Source of the DNA: Loxodes magnus
Taxonomy: Eukaryota; Ciliophora; Karyorelictea; Loxodida; Loxodidae
NCBI GenBank assembly: GCA_946699065.1
Contig: CAMPDV010000907.1
Location: forward strand, 105,184 to 169,183
Length of the DNA: 64,000 nt
Direction of reading: 5' to 3'
Both the position numbers and the translations under genes were made by a program. Position 1 is the first letter of the stretch. Every line of letters starts with the position of its first letter. The notes under the pieces were generated by a model. It saw only the letters and a program-made list of their open reading frames with translations, was not told the DNA's origin and made no database searches. Positions 24,700 through 36,370 of the stretch are shown here, piece by piece.

Positions 24700-25600
24700 T
24701 ATCAAAAAAATTAAAAAAGCTTAAAGTTATAGAAATAAAATTGATAGTTAAAACTTTTCTTATGATACTTTTCAAAGGGCTCACTCGATTTTGAAAATTA
24801 TAAATAGCTTCTTTGTAAAGATAAGTTATGGAGCACTTTATTTTAATACTTTCATTAAATCCAGAATCTTTAATAAAATAATTAATGGTAATAATAAATC
24901 AAATGTAGCATGACTCGCTAGCCTTTATAAAAGATAAGTATATATAATTTTAAGCATATTTTCAACTTTGTTCTAATGTTTGCTACATTCCTTTTAGTGT
25001 TATTAGACGAGTCTCAAACCAATTGGAATAAACTCCTCTATGAACATTTTTAGTTTTTACTCTTTAATTATCCAAGATTTTGTGATCTAGTTCCCTTTTT
25101 ATTTTTTATTATAGAATTTTTACTAAAATGAAATAAATTATTATCCTTTTTATATCTTAGTTACTAAATCTTTTTTAATTTGTTTTAAATATACAGCAAG
25201 AATAAAAAAATAGCAAATAAAATTAAACTTATTAAGACTTTTATTTTGGAGTGGGGAAAATTAATAAAGATGAAGCTTATAAAAGATAGCTATAGAAGAA
25301 ACAAATATAATAATTTTTCTTGAAGCTAATCTTGAGAAAAATAAGCTTAAACTTAAAGAAAATTTTGAATTGGAAGAAACTTTAAAAGTTTAAAATAATA
25401 AATTAGATAAATTCTTAAAATAAATGAACTTAAGGGTTTGCTGCTACTTCTAAAGTATATTGTATAAATGCTAAATATCTTTAACTAAAGTTAGCCCTTT
25501 TTTAATTTTAGCAGCCAAAATCCCTGAAAATATTTCTATTATAATTATTTTATTTTTAATCAATCAACTTTTATGAAAAATATAAAAAAGTATTGCGAAT
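24700..25600 (+). repeat. Degenerate tandem duplication, unit 2
   Basis: Partner of 22,680-23,600; see that entry. Confidence 0.5.
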
Positions 25601-26109
25601 GAAATGCGAAAATAATTTTTAAGCAATTTATAATAATTTTAATATATGCTTATATTTTAATTAATTTAAAGACTTTAATATCTTTATTAAATAACTATTC
25701 ATTATTCATAATATTATTTTATTGATTATTACACAAACTATGTTTCTTTTAATTCATGATATTGTTAATCTTAATGAGAATATGTATTTTTAATTTAAAC
25801 TACAAAAATGAACACTTTTTATTTTATCCATCTCAAAATTCAATTCCTAAATAAAATCAATCATTCTTTTATTTTTATTTTTCTCTAATATTTAGTAAAA
25901 AAATAAATCGATTGATATAGTAAAACTTTCCTATTAATAGGCATAATATTCGTCACTAGTAATTGATTAAATATCCTTGCTTTATTTATACTACATAAAT
26001 ATTTATAAATCTATGAAATAGAATTTCTATTCTTATTTGAAAATAGCTACATAATTTGTATATAAATTTATAGCTTCAATGTAAAATTTTTTATTTTAAG
26101 ATTGTTAAA

Positions 26110-26939
26110 TTCTTTTAATTAATTAATTATGAAATTTAACCTCCCATTTTATGCTAAAAAGCTGAAAGGGATCTGTTTAAATTATTGTTAAAGGCAAAGT
26201 TCACCTTGGAGCTACCAGCTTCTTGAATATCTATTCCCTGTAGAATTATCCATTCAAGTAATATATCTTGGTTAATCTCTCCCATAATTCTCTTGATTTT
26301 TTTGATTTGAACTTTTTGAATTCTAAACATTGTCTTATTAGGTGATTCGTCTACTTACAGTAGTAGTATCTTTTGAGCACTCATTTTTGCCTTGACTGTT
26401 GTTTTTTAGGTTTTTTTTCACAACAAGGACAGGAGAGTATTGCGATAAGTTCCACGTCCATCTTGTCCAGCTGAATCTAAGGTTGAAGTTGGAGTTGAGG
26501 TTGGAAATTAACTGTCACTCGGGGAAACTCCACTTAGAATCCTTTCAGCTTGGTGATCTCTTCCTTGAGGCAATAGATAGCAGCTTACATTTCTTGGAAC
26601 TTTAATTGTTCTTGCGAAACTTGTTCAAGTCTCTCCCGCATTTTTACATTCTCAAACCTGAGAGCTCAACTAGCTTACGTAGTTCTTCGACGTAATAAGG
26701 AAGTCCCCTTCTTCGTAGTTAACTTGGCAATAATCTTCCTCTTGTGTCTTGAAAGGTCTGATTTTTTAAGGTGATTAGGTTTGGTTAAGTTTCTATTTCT
26801 TCAGGACTTAGGTTTAAGTTAGTTCTGTTTCATTGTCGTGCTTCTAAGGCTTGTGCTGAGGAGTTACTTAATGAGCCCCACCAACTCTTGGCTTCTTTAA
26901 CTCCTTAGCATCTAGAAAGCCTTTTCTTATTCCTGCCAT
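26110..26939 (-). pseudogene. Gag-like zinc-knuckle gene, frameshifted copy
   Basis: Minus-strand relic of the family intact at 52,717. From ATG 26,939 it reads MAGIRKGFL, matching MAEGLRKGFF of the intact gene. A Gln-rich region and then a coiled-coil part (EELRKLVEL; ENVKMRERLEQVSQEQLKF) appear in shifted frames, so there are at least two indels. The zinc knuckle survives as YYYCKQTNHLIRQC: CX4HX4C is kept but the first Cys is Tyr, a G-to-A-type loss. Beyond it the family block is recognisable across another shift (DNSTGNRYSR against DKDGRIFRRR). In retroelements this type of protein binds nucleic acid. The higher GC content than the surroundings agrees with a coding origin. No reverse transcriptase was seen on either side. 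Confidence 0.7.
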
Positions 26940-27994
26940 TTTATCTTGCTAAATTCTTAATTTTTTGATTAGGTTAAGATTAGAATTTCTTATTTCTGTC
27001 TTCGTTGCTTGGTTGAATATTTAATTATGTATCCAACTTTTTTAAATAAACTAAGGTGAGAAATTAAGATACAAGCACTATCATACTTACTTTCTTTTCG
27101 GAATCTAAAATATTGCTTGACTTATTTACAATTTTTATGCGCACTAATGCTTTTTTATTTTAGCATTAAATAAGGTTAATAGATATCAATATAGTACCTA
27201 TTAAATAGTTAAGAACTTACATAATCCCTTTAAAATAAAAACCACGACTAGCAGACCAAGAATACTAAACCTTTGATTCCTAGATTTATTCAATTAGTTT
27301 ATTTAAATTTGTATATTTTTATGATAGCTTAAGAAATTTCTTAGAAATACTCTAATCAAGATAACTCTAAATCATCAACAATATTTTATGAGTTTCTTAA
27401 ACAAAATTCCTTTAAAACACACAATTATCTCATTTTTAAGTTAAAGAAACTATTACCATAACAGAATAAATTATCCCTAGTTAAACTTATTTTCTTTCTT
27501 TATTAATTTAAATTAAACAGTCTAGTTTTTACGAAATGGTTGCAATTAAGTGTTTTTATTGCAATAGGCAATTAATTGAATGCGAGTTCTAAGATTCCTA
27601 ATTTTATAAATAATTAGCTTTTAAATTTATATCTTTTAGGTAGCTTATTAACATACAATTCACTAGGGAATCATTTAAATACTTATTATGTAGAATTTAA
27701 ATGTTCTTAAAATAAGTTTATTCTAACAAAAAAGCTTAGTGAATTTCATTTAGGTTCTAAGAAAACCTATACTCTTAATAGGTTTTTAATGTAATTTGCA
27801 TCAAAAACACTTATAAAGACAATTTTATTTTATTTACCTTCTTTGAGATAAATTCTTGATAAAAACTTAGGTTTATAAAATCTAAATAGAAGAGTATATT
27901 CAATTTAAATTTCTACAGTACAAAAATAAATTACTCTTGTGGAAATTAATTTAATTTAATCTTAATGCATATAAATTTATTTGTCTGCCTTTCT
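26940..27994. other. Intergenic, no gene seen
   Basis: AT-rich sequence between two minus-strand genes: upstream of the gag-like relic and downstream of the Cys-rich membrane protein. Nothing further is supported. Confidence 0.5.
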
Positions 27995-29811
27995 TCATTT
28001 TTTAAAGAATAACTCTCTATCCATCTCTGTTACTTTCTATTTTTTTTGCTTCACTATATATAAAGATTCGAAATTAACTTGCTTTATCTCACCTTGCGAT
28101 ATCTTATCTTAAGTACGATCTATAAAAATATTTTCTTCTCTTTAAGTGACTTTGGTTGTGACAATTTGTTCTATCTATAAGCGACTTTCATTTCCTATAT
28201 CTAAAATCTATTGGCTTTGCTTTATAGTTTCTTAATGAATTTTATTTTTTTGTAATTTGCTTTACTTCCATGAAACATAGAAATCTCTTATTTATAAAAT
28301 TATCGAAATTGTTAAAGCAATTATTGCATAAAAGCAACAGATAAACACTAGAAACTTACCTAAATTCTCAGCTTCTTTTAATTCATCTCCTGCTAAAGTT
28401 TTATCCTCCTTAGCTTTATAATAAAAGTTGAACGAGTAGATTATTATTAGCACTACTTCTCCTAATATTTCTTGACCAAACAATAATTTACTTGTAAAAG
28501 GCCTGCTAAAGATTAAGTAAAAAAGCCAAAACGAGCAAATGATCAAATAAATAGTGATTTATAGTATTTAAAACTCTACAAGCACAACAGCTGCAAAAGA
28601 AAGAACAAATCTTCTAATCAAGAATAAAGTTTAGAAGATTACTTGCTACTTAGTATTTTACTTGATGCACTCAAAGTAAATCACATACTTTTCTTTCATC
28701 TTTTCTAACTCCTACTTTGTTTTCTCTTCGTTAGTTTAGTCATATTCTACTTTTAGGTTAAAATATTTGATACATATTTGATAGCTTTATAAAATAAAGT
28801 AAAGTTGAATGTTCTAAATAAAAGCTTACTAAAATAACTACAGCAAGGAAAGAGTTTAAGCCAGTATACCAATCACTCATACTAAAGTGATATAACTATA
28901 ACATAACTGTATTTGTTATTTACATAGACTTTAAGTTATACACCATTGAAATATATTTCTTGTTTGTTAATTTTCTTCTCAATTTTTCTATTTTATCTTT
29001 CCATTTTAATCTTCCTAGTATAATGAGTGTAAAATCTACTAAGTATAATATAACTAAAATAAAGAAAGCACTTATTAAATTAGCTATTAAGGTATAACTC
29101 TCATAGTTCATTAAAATGTAAATTTCTTTATCTACTTCTAAATTCTTAGAATCTAAATCAAAGCTTAGGAAATCGTTGTTATTTATTCCTGATATAGGAT
29201 CGTTGCCATTGAAATTCATGTAATAATAGGCGTTAATATTGTCTGTTCTATTCACATCTACAAAAGCGTTCATTAAAATGAGTTGGTTGATTAGAACGGC
29301 TGAAAAAAATTAAGCTTAACCTGATGAAAATTAAGATAAACTAGCAGTGGAAGAAACAGATACTATAGATCCAGTGAAACTTGAATAAATTCCGATTTAA
29401 GATATTATATTTGTACTTTAAATAAATTATTTTTCCTAGATTGATATATTAAAATCATTAAGGCTGTCGTAATATTCTAGACTTTCAGTATTTTATTTTT
29501 GAGTAGAATTTTAATAACTTTAATTAGTAAATTCTTCTATTTAACTTTCATTATTAAGAGTATAATTTTATTAGCAAGATTAACATTCAGTATTTTAAGA
29601 GTCGCTTGTTTGGCATTATTCGTAGTTAGAAATTATAGAGCAAGGATGACAAGTTCCATTTAGATCGAATTCCCTTTCTCCACATTTATCTACACAAGTT
29701 TAATTCAAAGAAACGAGATATGGTTCAAAACATTGACTGCAAATCTAGCCATCGTCACTACATTATTCGATATAACTTTATTCTTACTAAGTTTCCACTA
29801 AGTAGATAAAT
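27995..29811 (-). CDS. Cys-rich multi-pass membrane protein, probably 5'-truncated
   Basis: Minus-strand reading, table 6, ending at TGA 27,995. The N-terminal part (29,762-29,573) has about ten Cys in furin/growth-factor-receptor-like spacing (CSQCF, CVDKC, CHPC, CQSC). Next come a Ser-rich stretch and FFSAVLINQLILMN, then a helix (LISAFFILVILYLVDFTLII), a basic loop and several more membrane segments (FLAVVIL; VVLVEFQILQITIYLIICSF; VVLIIIYSF; FLVFICCFYAIIALTISII). A polar, charged C-terminal tail follows. Such proteins are a large surface-protein-like family in ciliates. One break exists: frames join if 16 bases at 28,814-28,829 are skipped. A possible GT-AG intron also lies at GTAAGTTTCTAG (near 28,361). 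The start is unclear; an AG acceptor-like ATCTACTTAG precedes the Cys region, and sequence farther upstream is noncoding. Relatives lie at 39,791, 47,897 and 51,960. Confidence 0.6.
28814..28829 (-). other. 16-base GT...AG segment that restores the frame
   Basis: On the minus strand this is GTAAGCTTTTATTTAG. Removing it exactly joins the upstream frame (FLAVVIL) to the downstream frame (NIQLYFILQ). It resembles the 15-16-base introns of heterotrich ciliates but is far shorter than Tetrahymena introns. A simple indel mutation is the plainer explanation. Confidence 0.3.
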
Positions 29812-31000
29812 TATAAAATTGTAAATAACTTAAAAGTATCTGATATTAGTAAACTATTATAGTTTTTTAAAGATATTAGCAGATTAAACTTAATTAATTG
29901 CTTAAAGATCTAATTAAATTTTAAATTTTAAATCTAAATTGTTTGTTTATATCAATTATGTAATTTTTTATTTTCTTCTACTTAAAATAAATTTGATAAT
30001 ACTTTAATTGATATCAGTCATTTTTATGAGAACAAAGTAGCTAGTAAATAGAAGATAGAAATGTTTATATGATTAATTATTTAATTATAATGTTAAATTA
30101 ATAATTTTAATTATATTTATTAGATTAATATCCAGCACATTTTAATAAAGAGATTATTTGTTAAAATTTGATTATACTATAACAATAAAAAAAGAAAACA
30201 AGTTTAGTGAGAGAAAATAATTTCATTATATTTAATAATCTTCTAATTTAAAAATAAATTACAACAATAATTAAAAAGTTTATTTTGACATTATGATAAC
30301 ACAGATTTCTTTAATATTTATAGTTAAATTATTAAAAATTAAAATTAAATAATAATTTATAATTAAAAAAACTTCTTAATTTATACTAAAAGTACTAAAA
30401 AAAAAAAATTAATATAATATATTCTGTAAATTTAATTAAAATTTAAGCATAATTTAATTATCTATAATAATATTATTTTAATATAACTATAAAAATATAG
30501 GCAATTAATACAAATATTATTTGATTATTTATTCATCTATCTTTAAATTAATATAAAAATATAATGCTAAGAATATTTTTTAAAATTAATTATAAATAAT
30601 GCAAGGTAAAGTTTAAATAAATATTAAAGAAATAAAACTTAATTTATAAATAATTTTACATTTCATTATGTAAAATATCCCTTATTTATTCAAACAAAAT
30701 TAGTAAAATAAAGATTAAAAGAAAATAAAAAAAGCGAGATTATTTATGTTGCTTAAAAAATTTAATAAATATTATTTATTTTCCAATATTTTTAAACTTA
30801 ATAATTAAAAGAATAATATTATTAAATTATATAAATATTTATTTAATTTTAGAATTAGAAATTAATCTTTTATAAATTAAATTATTTTGCTATTTTTAAA
30901 TGAACATTTTTTTTTATAAATGCTGAAAATATTTTCTGAAATAAATTATGAGGATTAAAATTGAAAAAGAAATTAATGCTTATTAATATTTATATTCATA
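29700..31000 (+). repeat. Duplicated mostly noncoding block, copy 1
   Basis: Runs in parallel with 40,400-41,700. The clearest match is GTAGATAAATTATAAAATTG at about 29,800 against GTAGATAAATTTATAAAATT at about 40,530, and it continues through the next kilobase with many substitutions and indels. Its left end includes the start of the Cys-rich gene. No gene is supported within the rest. Confidence 0.6.
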
Positions 31001-31369
31001 TATAGAATGTTTTATTAATAATTCTTTTTTCTCTTATTTATTTTGTATTTTTTTATTTAAATTATGTTCCATACTTGAAGACCTCAAATTTAACTTTCTT
31101 TAACTAATATTTAATTCTTCATGAAAGTTAATTTCAAGCTATTTCATTCATAGCTATTATTAAATTAAAAGTTTAAAAATTGTAAAATAAAAGAAGCATT
31201 CTTATAGAACTAATGCTTTTTTCACATATGTGTTAAGGAAAAAATTAAAGATTAAAATTTAAATTATCTATGACTACAAGATAGTTGTTAAAGTAGCATT
31301 TAAGGGTAGAATTATTTTATTAATAAGTTTTATTTAATAAATAAGATGATATTTGATTTTTATTTTAGT

Positions 31370-34300
31370 AAAAGAATTATTTCTTTAAGCACATTCTATC
31401 TTAATTATAAAAATTTAAAATTAATTTTATTTATTTTTCGAAAAGGACTGTATCTACTCAGGCATTAAAGTTTCTGCCTATAATTTCTTATTTAGCTTAT
31501 TTCTTTATTCTTAATAATTGAAATTTCTAAAATGATTTTAATATCTCCAACTAATATTTTATTGTTTACCTTTGGTTATATTTAATATATTTTGCTAAAT
31601 GTAATTTCAAAGTTTAAATTAAAAAGCTATTTTCTTAACCTTTATTTGTTTATTTTTAATTTTAATTTTATTTAAACTAGCCTTCAGATTAAAAATTATA
31701 AAGTTATTAATAAAGTTAGAATTTATTAAAAATGCACTATAAAGTTTCAGATATCTAGAAAAATAGACTTTTAGCATAAAACTAGTTCCTAAAAGTGTTT
31801 ATAAGAAGAATCACAGTTTAAAATATTATAACACCCTATGACTCTTATTGCTTATTAAGTTTCTTTTTTATCTAATAGAATATATAAATATAATATATCA
31901 TTATGCTTAATCATATCTAAAATAAAAGCTTATTATTTGATCTAATAATTTAATAAATGCTAGAATTTATTCTATAATAATACTTTACAGTCAAATCTAG
32001 ATATTTATTTATCATACTATAATTATAAAATTGTAAGAACTAGAAGAAATTATCCAATTAGCCCTAATCTTCTGGAAAGAGATTTATTATTTTTAAACTA
32101 AATAAAAAGCTAATTAAATTAAATTGACTCACTCTTATTGCATCTTTAATTTATTAAATTACCAGTTAGTTTAAATCTATAATTCTAAGTATTCCTTTTA
32201 GTTAGGATATATTTATCACTATTTAAAGTTTATAATAATTATAGATATTTCGCTTATAATCAATTATCTTAAATTTAGCTTAAATAAATTCATTATATTA
32301 AAAATTGAGGAATTAAAGCTAGAAAACCTTGTTATATTATATTGACTAAGAAAGATTATTAATATAAAATTTAGGTGAATTGTGGATTGAAGAAAAACAG
32401 ATACATAAACTATTAATTAAACTATAAGGTTTTTAAGATAATATAGGAAGCTGATGAGAATTTATATGTTTGGTACAGGGAGTAAGGAATGAGGTACATA
32501 ATAATTTATAATTATATTAAACAGCATGCTTCAAATACTTATTAATTATCTAAGTTCATAAACTTATTATTACATTATAAATCCTGCTTGTACTATATAA
32601 GTTAAATTAATTAAATAAAGCAAAGCCTACTTTTAATTATATGAGTAAGCTAATTGTTAATTTTTATTTAAGCTGCATCTTATTAAAAATCTATATAAAC
32701 TAAAATGCAATATAACGTCATTTTAGTATCTGTTTTCTTTAATCATGCCTAATTACATAAACAATAACCCGCATTTGGAATAAATTAAGAACGATGTTCT
32801 CAATAAATGATCATATTATATAAAAGATTTATAAGATCAAAACCTATTAATTTTTAGACTATATCATCATTCACTTCTTTACTTCGTATAAACAGCATTA
32901 GTAAATTCTTTAAGTTTATACTTTTAACTAAGCCTTTTAATAAAAAATTTAATTAGTTAGAATTAAAATATAACATCAAGATGAGTAGCAACAATCTCAT
33001 TTTAACTGATTAATTATCAAAATAAAAAGCAGCAAAAAACTCAAATAGTAGCATCATCCCTATTTAAATTTAAACTTTCTATTAAGCCATTTAAAATCCT
33101 CCTTTACCATAGATAATTTACCCTCTTATTATATCTATAAAATAAGCAAAAAGTATGGAAATTAAGCAGAAGTTAGAAATAAAGTTCCAATGATATATCA
33201 AATTTAGAGGTATATGATATATAATATTTCCTCTATTTTTACACTAGAAGAATTAGTTTTTTAGATTTAATATTAGTAATTAATTTTTTAAGTATTAATA
33301 GCTTAGTCATCTTGCTCTTCACTACACTTTTAGGCTTTAGATACTTTATAATTCATTACAATATATGTGGATTTATAGAAATAGAAATACTTTTATTAAG
33401 GATTGAAGAGCTTTTGAAGAAAAGACTAAGAAAAAGTTTGAAAATTCTTTCATTTTTTTATTTATAAAAAATGGGGTTGGAAATCTCGTGTTGTGGTGAA
33501 AATCGTTAAAACAAGAAATAGAATCTGGAAAAAAGCGAGAATAATGGAGATGAAGTTTTGAATTAAGAACTAGCAATTCTAAGTGTAGAAATAGCAAGGG
33601 AAAGAAAAGATTGAAATTAGGCATTTTTGGACTTAAGATCAGTTCCTTTTAAAAATATACAGGCAAAAATTTCATATTTCGAGGATTTGAAAAATGATTT
33701 TACCTTTGATAACTTGTAAATAAAGAGCGAAAAGTATGATTTATACTACAAGAATGTCCTAAGTACTTTCCTCTAGCAGAAGTTTACTCTCCAAGTTTTT
33801 TAGATAAAAAGCTAAAATAGCAAAATAATTGATAACCAAATAGAATTTCTATAAAGGTTAGATCATCCTTTTCTAGCTTCTTCTGTGGAATATTTCTAAG
33901 ATTAAAACGAATTTACAGTAGTAATGAATTAGCTTCCAAGCTATTCATTGTAAGACATTATTAATTAATAAAAAAAATTTGAAGAAATCTAAATTCGTAA
34001 GTTAGGATATTCCCTGCTACTTTTAGCTCGCTACCTTCGTAAGAATAAAACTATTCTTTTTAGCTTCACTCCTGAAAATATTTTCGTTTAGAACCCAAGG
34101 AACTTTAAAATCATCAAGCTTACAAAATTTACAGAGTCAATTATATTCGAGCACGAACCTTCAAGCAAATTTATTGAGAGACAGTTTGACTAAAACTATT
34201 ATTTTTCTAATGAACTTTACGATTAATCTCAAAAAATAAACTGCTCAGCTGATATGTTTGCCATTGGAATAATTCTCTTATAGATGGCATTAGGAGATCA

Positions 34301-36370
34301 TCCTAAAAACATGATTAAAGGCTGAGAGTAAAGTATATAAAATAGCAAGAATAACAATCATGAACTACTTTTTAAGGTATTACGGTAAAACAAAATGTAC
34401 ATGTCTGAAGCATTATACGATCTATTTTAAATGTGCTTTCAAAAGGATACCTAAAAGCGTAATTAGTCTGAATAAATACTAGAATTAGAATTTTTCTAGG
34501 CTAAGTCATCACTTAAAAGATAGAATAAAGAGTTCTTTTATAAGCTCATAGCATATTCAAAGCTTAACATCTGGTAAAGAATAATCTTCTAGTTTATCGT
34601 GCTGAAATTATTTAAGTCTCAGTCGAAAATTAAATACGAGCAATCATTTTTAAGGTTGGATAAGCAAGGAAAAGGTTTCATAACTGAATCAGATTTAAAT
34701 TAGATCCTGCTTAGTATAAAATAGGATAACTAAATTTATTATAATACATATTCTTCTGGAAAAGAACCTTTCGCCTTATCTTAGCAACTGTTTTCAGAAA
34801 TAGATACAACAGGAGATGGAGAATTTAACTTCAGTGGTATCTTTTTTATATTTAGAATACCTAGTTACGCATATGTTTTGGAAAATCAGTCCTCAAGAAA
34901 TAGATCTGGCTATAGATTTCCTCTTTTCATGGATGGATGCAGTAATATTTTATACAGTATCAATAAGAACTAATCTAGTTCTATAACATTTCCAAAATTC
35001 CCCAGTTTCGTAAAGACTAGCAAAAAGCATTATTAAAGTTCCTTTAGGAATTTGATTAGGATGGAAAAAAATAATTAACTAGGCAGTAGTTTGTTGATGG
35101 AATTAAGAAAAAACTAGAAATGAATTTTAAAATCTTAAATGAATCTATTCAGAATTAGGACTTTGACTACTAGATATTTGACAGGCTTTATTATACTTGA
35201 CCTATAACTTTTATAAGCTGATTTGTTTTACTTTTTTTTGTTTATTATTATTATATATAATTAGTTCCCTTTTAGCAAAGGAATCCTTTTGTCTAAAGTT
35301 TTTAATTTAATTATTTAAGTTAATATGGATTGAGATAAATCTAGGTTTTAATTTTTCTTTTAGATATAAATCAAGAAATCAAGAAATCTATCTCATTATA
35401 ATCACTTCTAATTAGATCAATATTCTCTTTCACATCTTAGTAAAATGCCTTACTAAATGGTATTAAGCTAGCTATTTTCCCTTATATGTTGTAAATATTT
35501 TAAAGCCATATCATATATGTTTTTAATTAAGAACATAGGCATTTAAAATAAAACCTTGCTAGTTGTTTAAAAAAGATTGAAATAATTTGAGCGATAGAGA
35601 AGAATGGATGCAATTGGACTATTTTAGCTTCATTTATATAGAAAAAAGAATAAATTTCTATTCTAAAATCTAAATAACAAAAAAAATAGTAGAGGAGAGA
35701 TTATATAATTTGGCTACACAAATGCAACCTTTGGTATATTTACCCTTAACTAACACTTTAGTATCTAAATCTGATCAGTTAATTTATAAATAAAATTCTC
35801 TGCTTCTAAAAGGAATTTTTAAGTAAATAATAATTGAAAATTTGAAGAAAGAATAAACATTGAAGAGTCGAGAATAATAATTTATATCTTACAAACTTTA
35901 AAATACTCTAGTTAAGTCTAAATTTCTAGGCTCTATGAAATCAGGTGATCTTCATTTAAATAAATACACTAAATATTAAATTGAACACAATAAATAACTT
36001 AATTTTATATTTTATGGGTTTAAGTTTTTTCAGCGCTTTTTATATAATTTTATCTCGAATCTTTCAAGCTTAAAATTACTATACGACTCAATCTTAAGTG
36101 CAAAAATGACCAAATTATTTACGTATTATTGAGTTTAAAAATGAATTTGTCAATTAGTTAATCAAATATAACGTGTGAAGAAATTAGAATAATAGGATAC
36201 CTTTCTTATTTAGCTGCTTAATATCTATAAAAAATAAGATTATAATACATAATTAACTAAATAAAAAAAGAATCCAATTTGTTTTTCTGTGATAAGATTT
36301 CTGTTTTATTCATACCTTTTCATATTTTTATAGTTTTTATTTCACTTGTCTTACTATTTTCATTAGATTA
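31370..36370 (+). repeat. Large segmental duplication, copy 2
   Basis: Shares its left flank (31,370-32,285) with copy 1 at 2,090-3,430. It lacks about 1.6 kb present in copy 1 (3,435-5,073, including the left inverted-repeat arm), then follows the same order through the pseudokinase relic to about 35,515. It has the same deletion of the right inverted-repeat arm as copy 3 and continues to about 36,370, where it stops just before the hydrophobic part of the membrane ORF. It has no GC-rich islands. Confidence 0.75.
33471..35200 (+). pseudogene. CDPK-like pseudokinase with EF-hands, relic copy 2
   Basis: Same 1,730-bp extent as copies 1 and 3, with the ATG at the same place (MGLEISCC). TGA again lies at codons 48 (33,612) and 285 (34,323), and the first frame runs to TGA 35,121. 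The HRD site is ILFSFTPEN and the DFG site LTKFT, so it is catalytically dead. EF-hand loops read DKQGKGFITESD and DTTGDGEFNFSG, and the third-frame segment at the end stops at TGA 35,198. Substitutions are more frequent in the first 60 codons than later (for example ALNPELS became VLNQELA). It is the most diverged of the three copies, but has no net indel. Confidence 0.72.

Larger units (their letters stand above)
21583..26100. other. AT-rich region with a degenerate tandem duplication
   Basis: No gene could be supported. Similar sequence appears twice about 2.06 kb apart (22,680-23,600 and 24,700-25,600). An approximately 98-codon TGA-free frame at about 25,287-25,575, with a charged helix-like start (LEKNKLKLKENFELEE), may be a relic of a coiled-coil gene but could be chance. 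Confidence 0.45.

Noticed and set aside
26399..26605. Plus-strand ORF of 68 codons
   Set aside because: Antisense shadow of the minus-strand gag-like relic.
33373..33624. Minus-strand ORF over the start of kinase relic 2
   Set aside because: Antisense shadow of the kinase coding frame.
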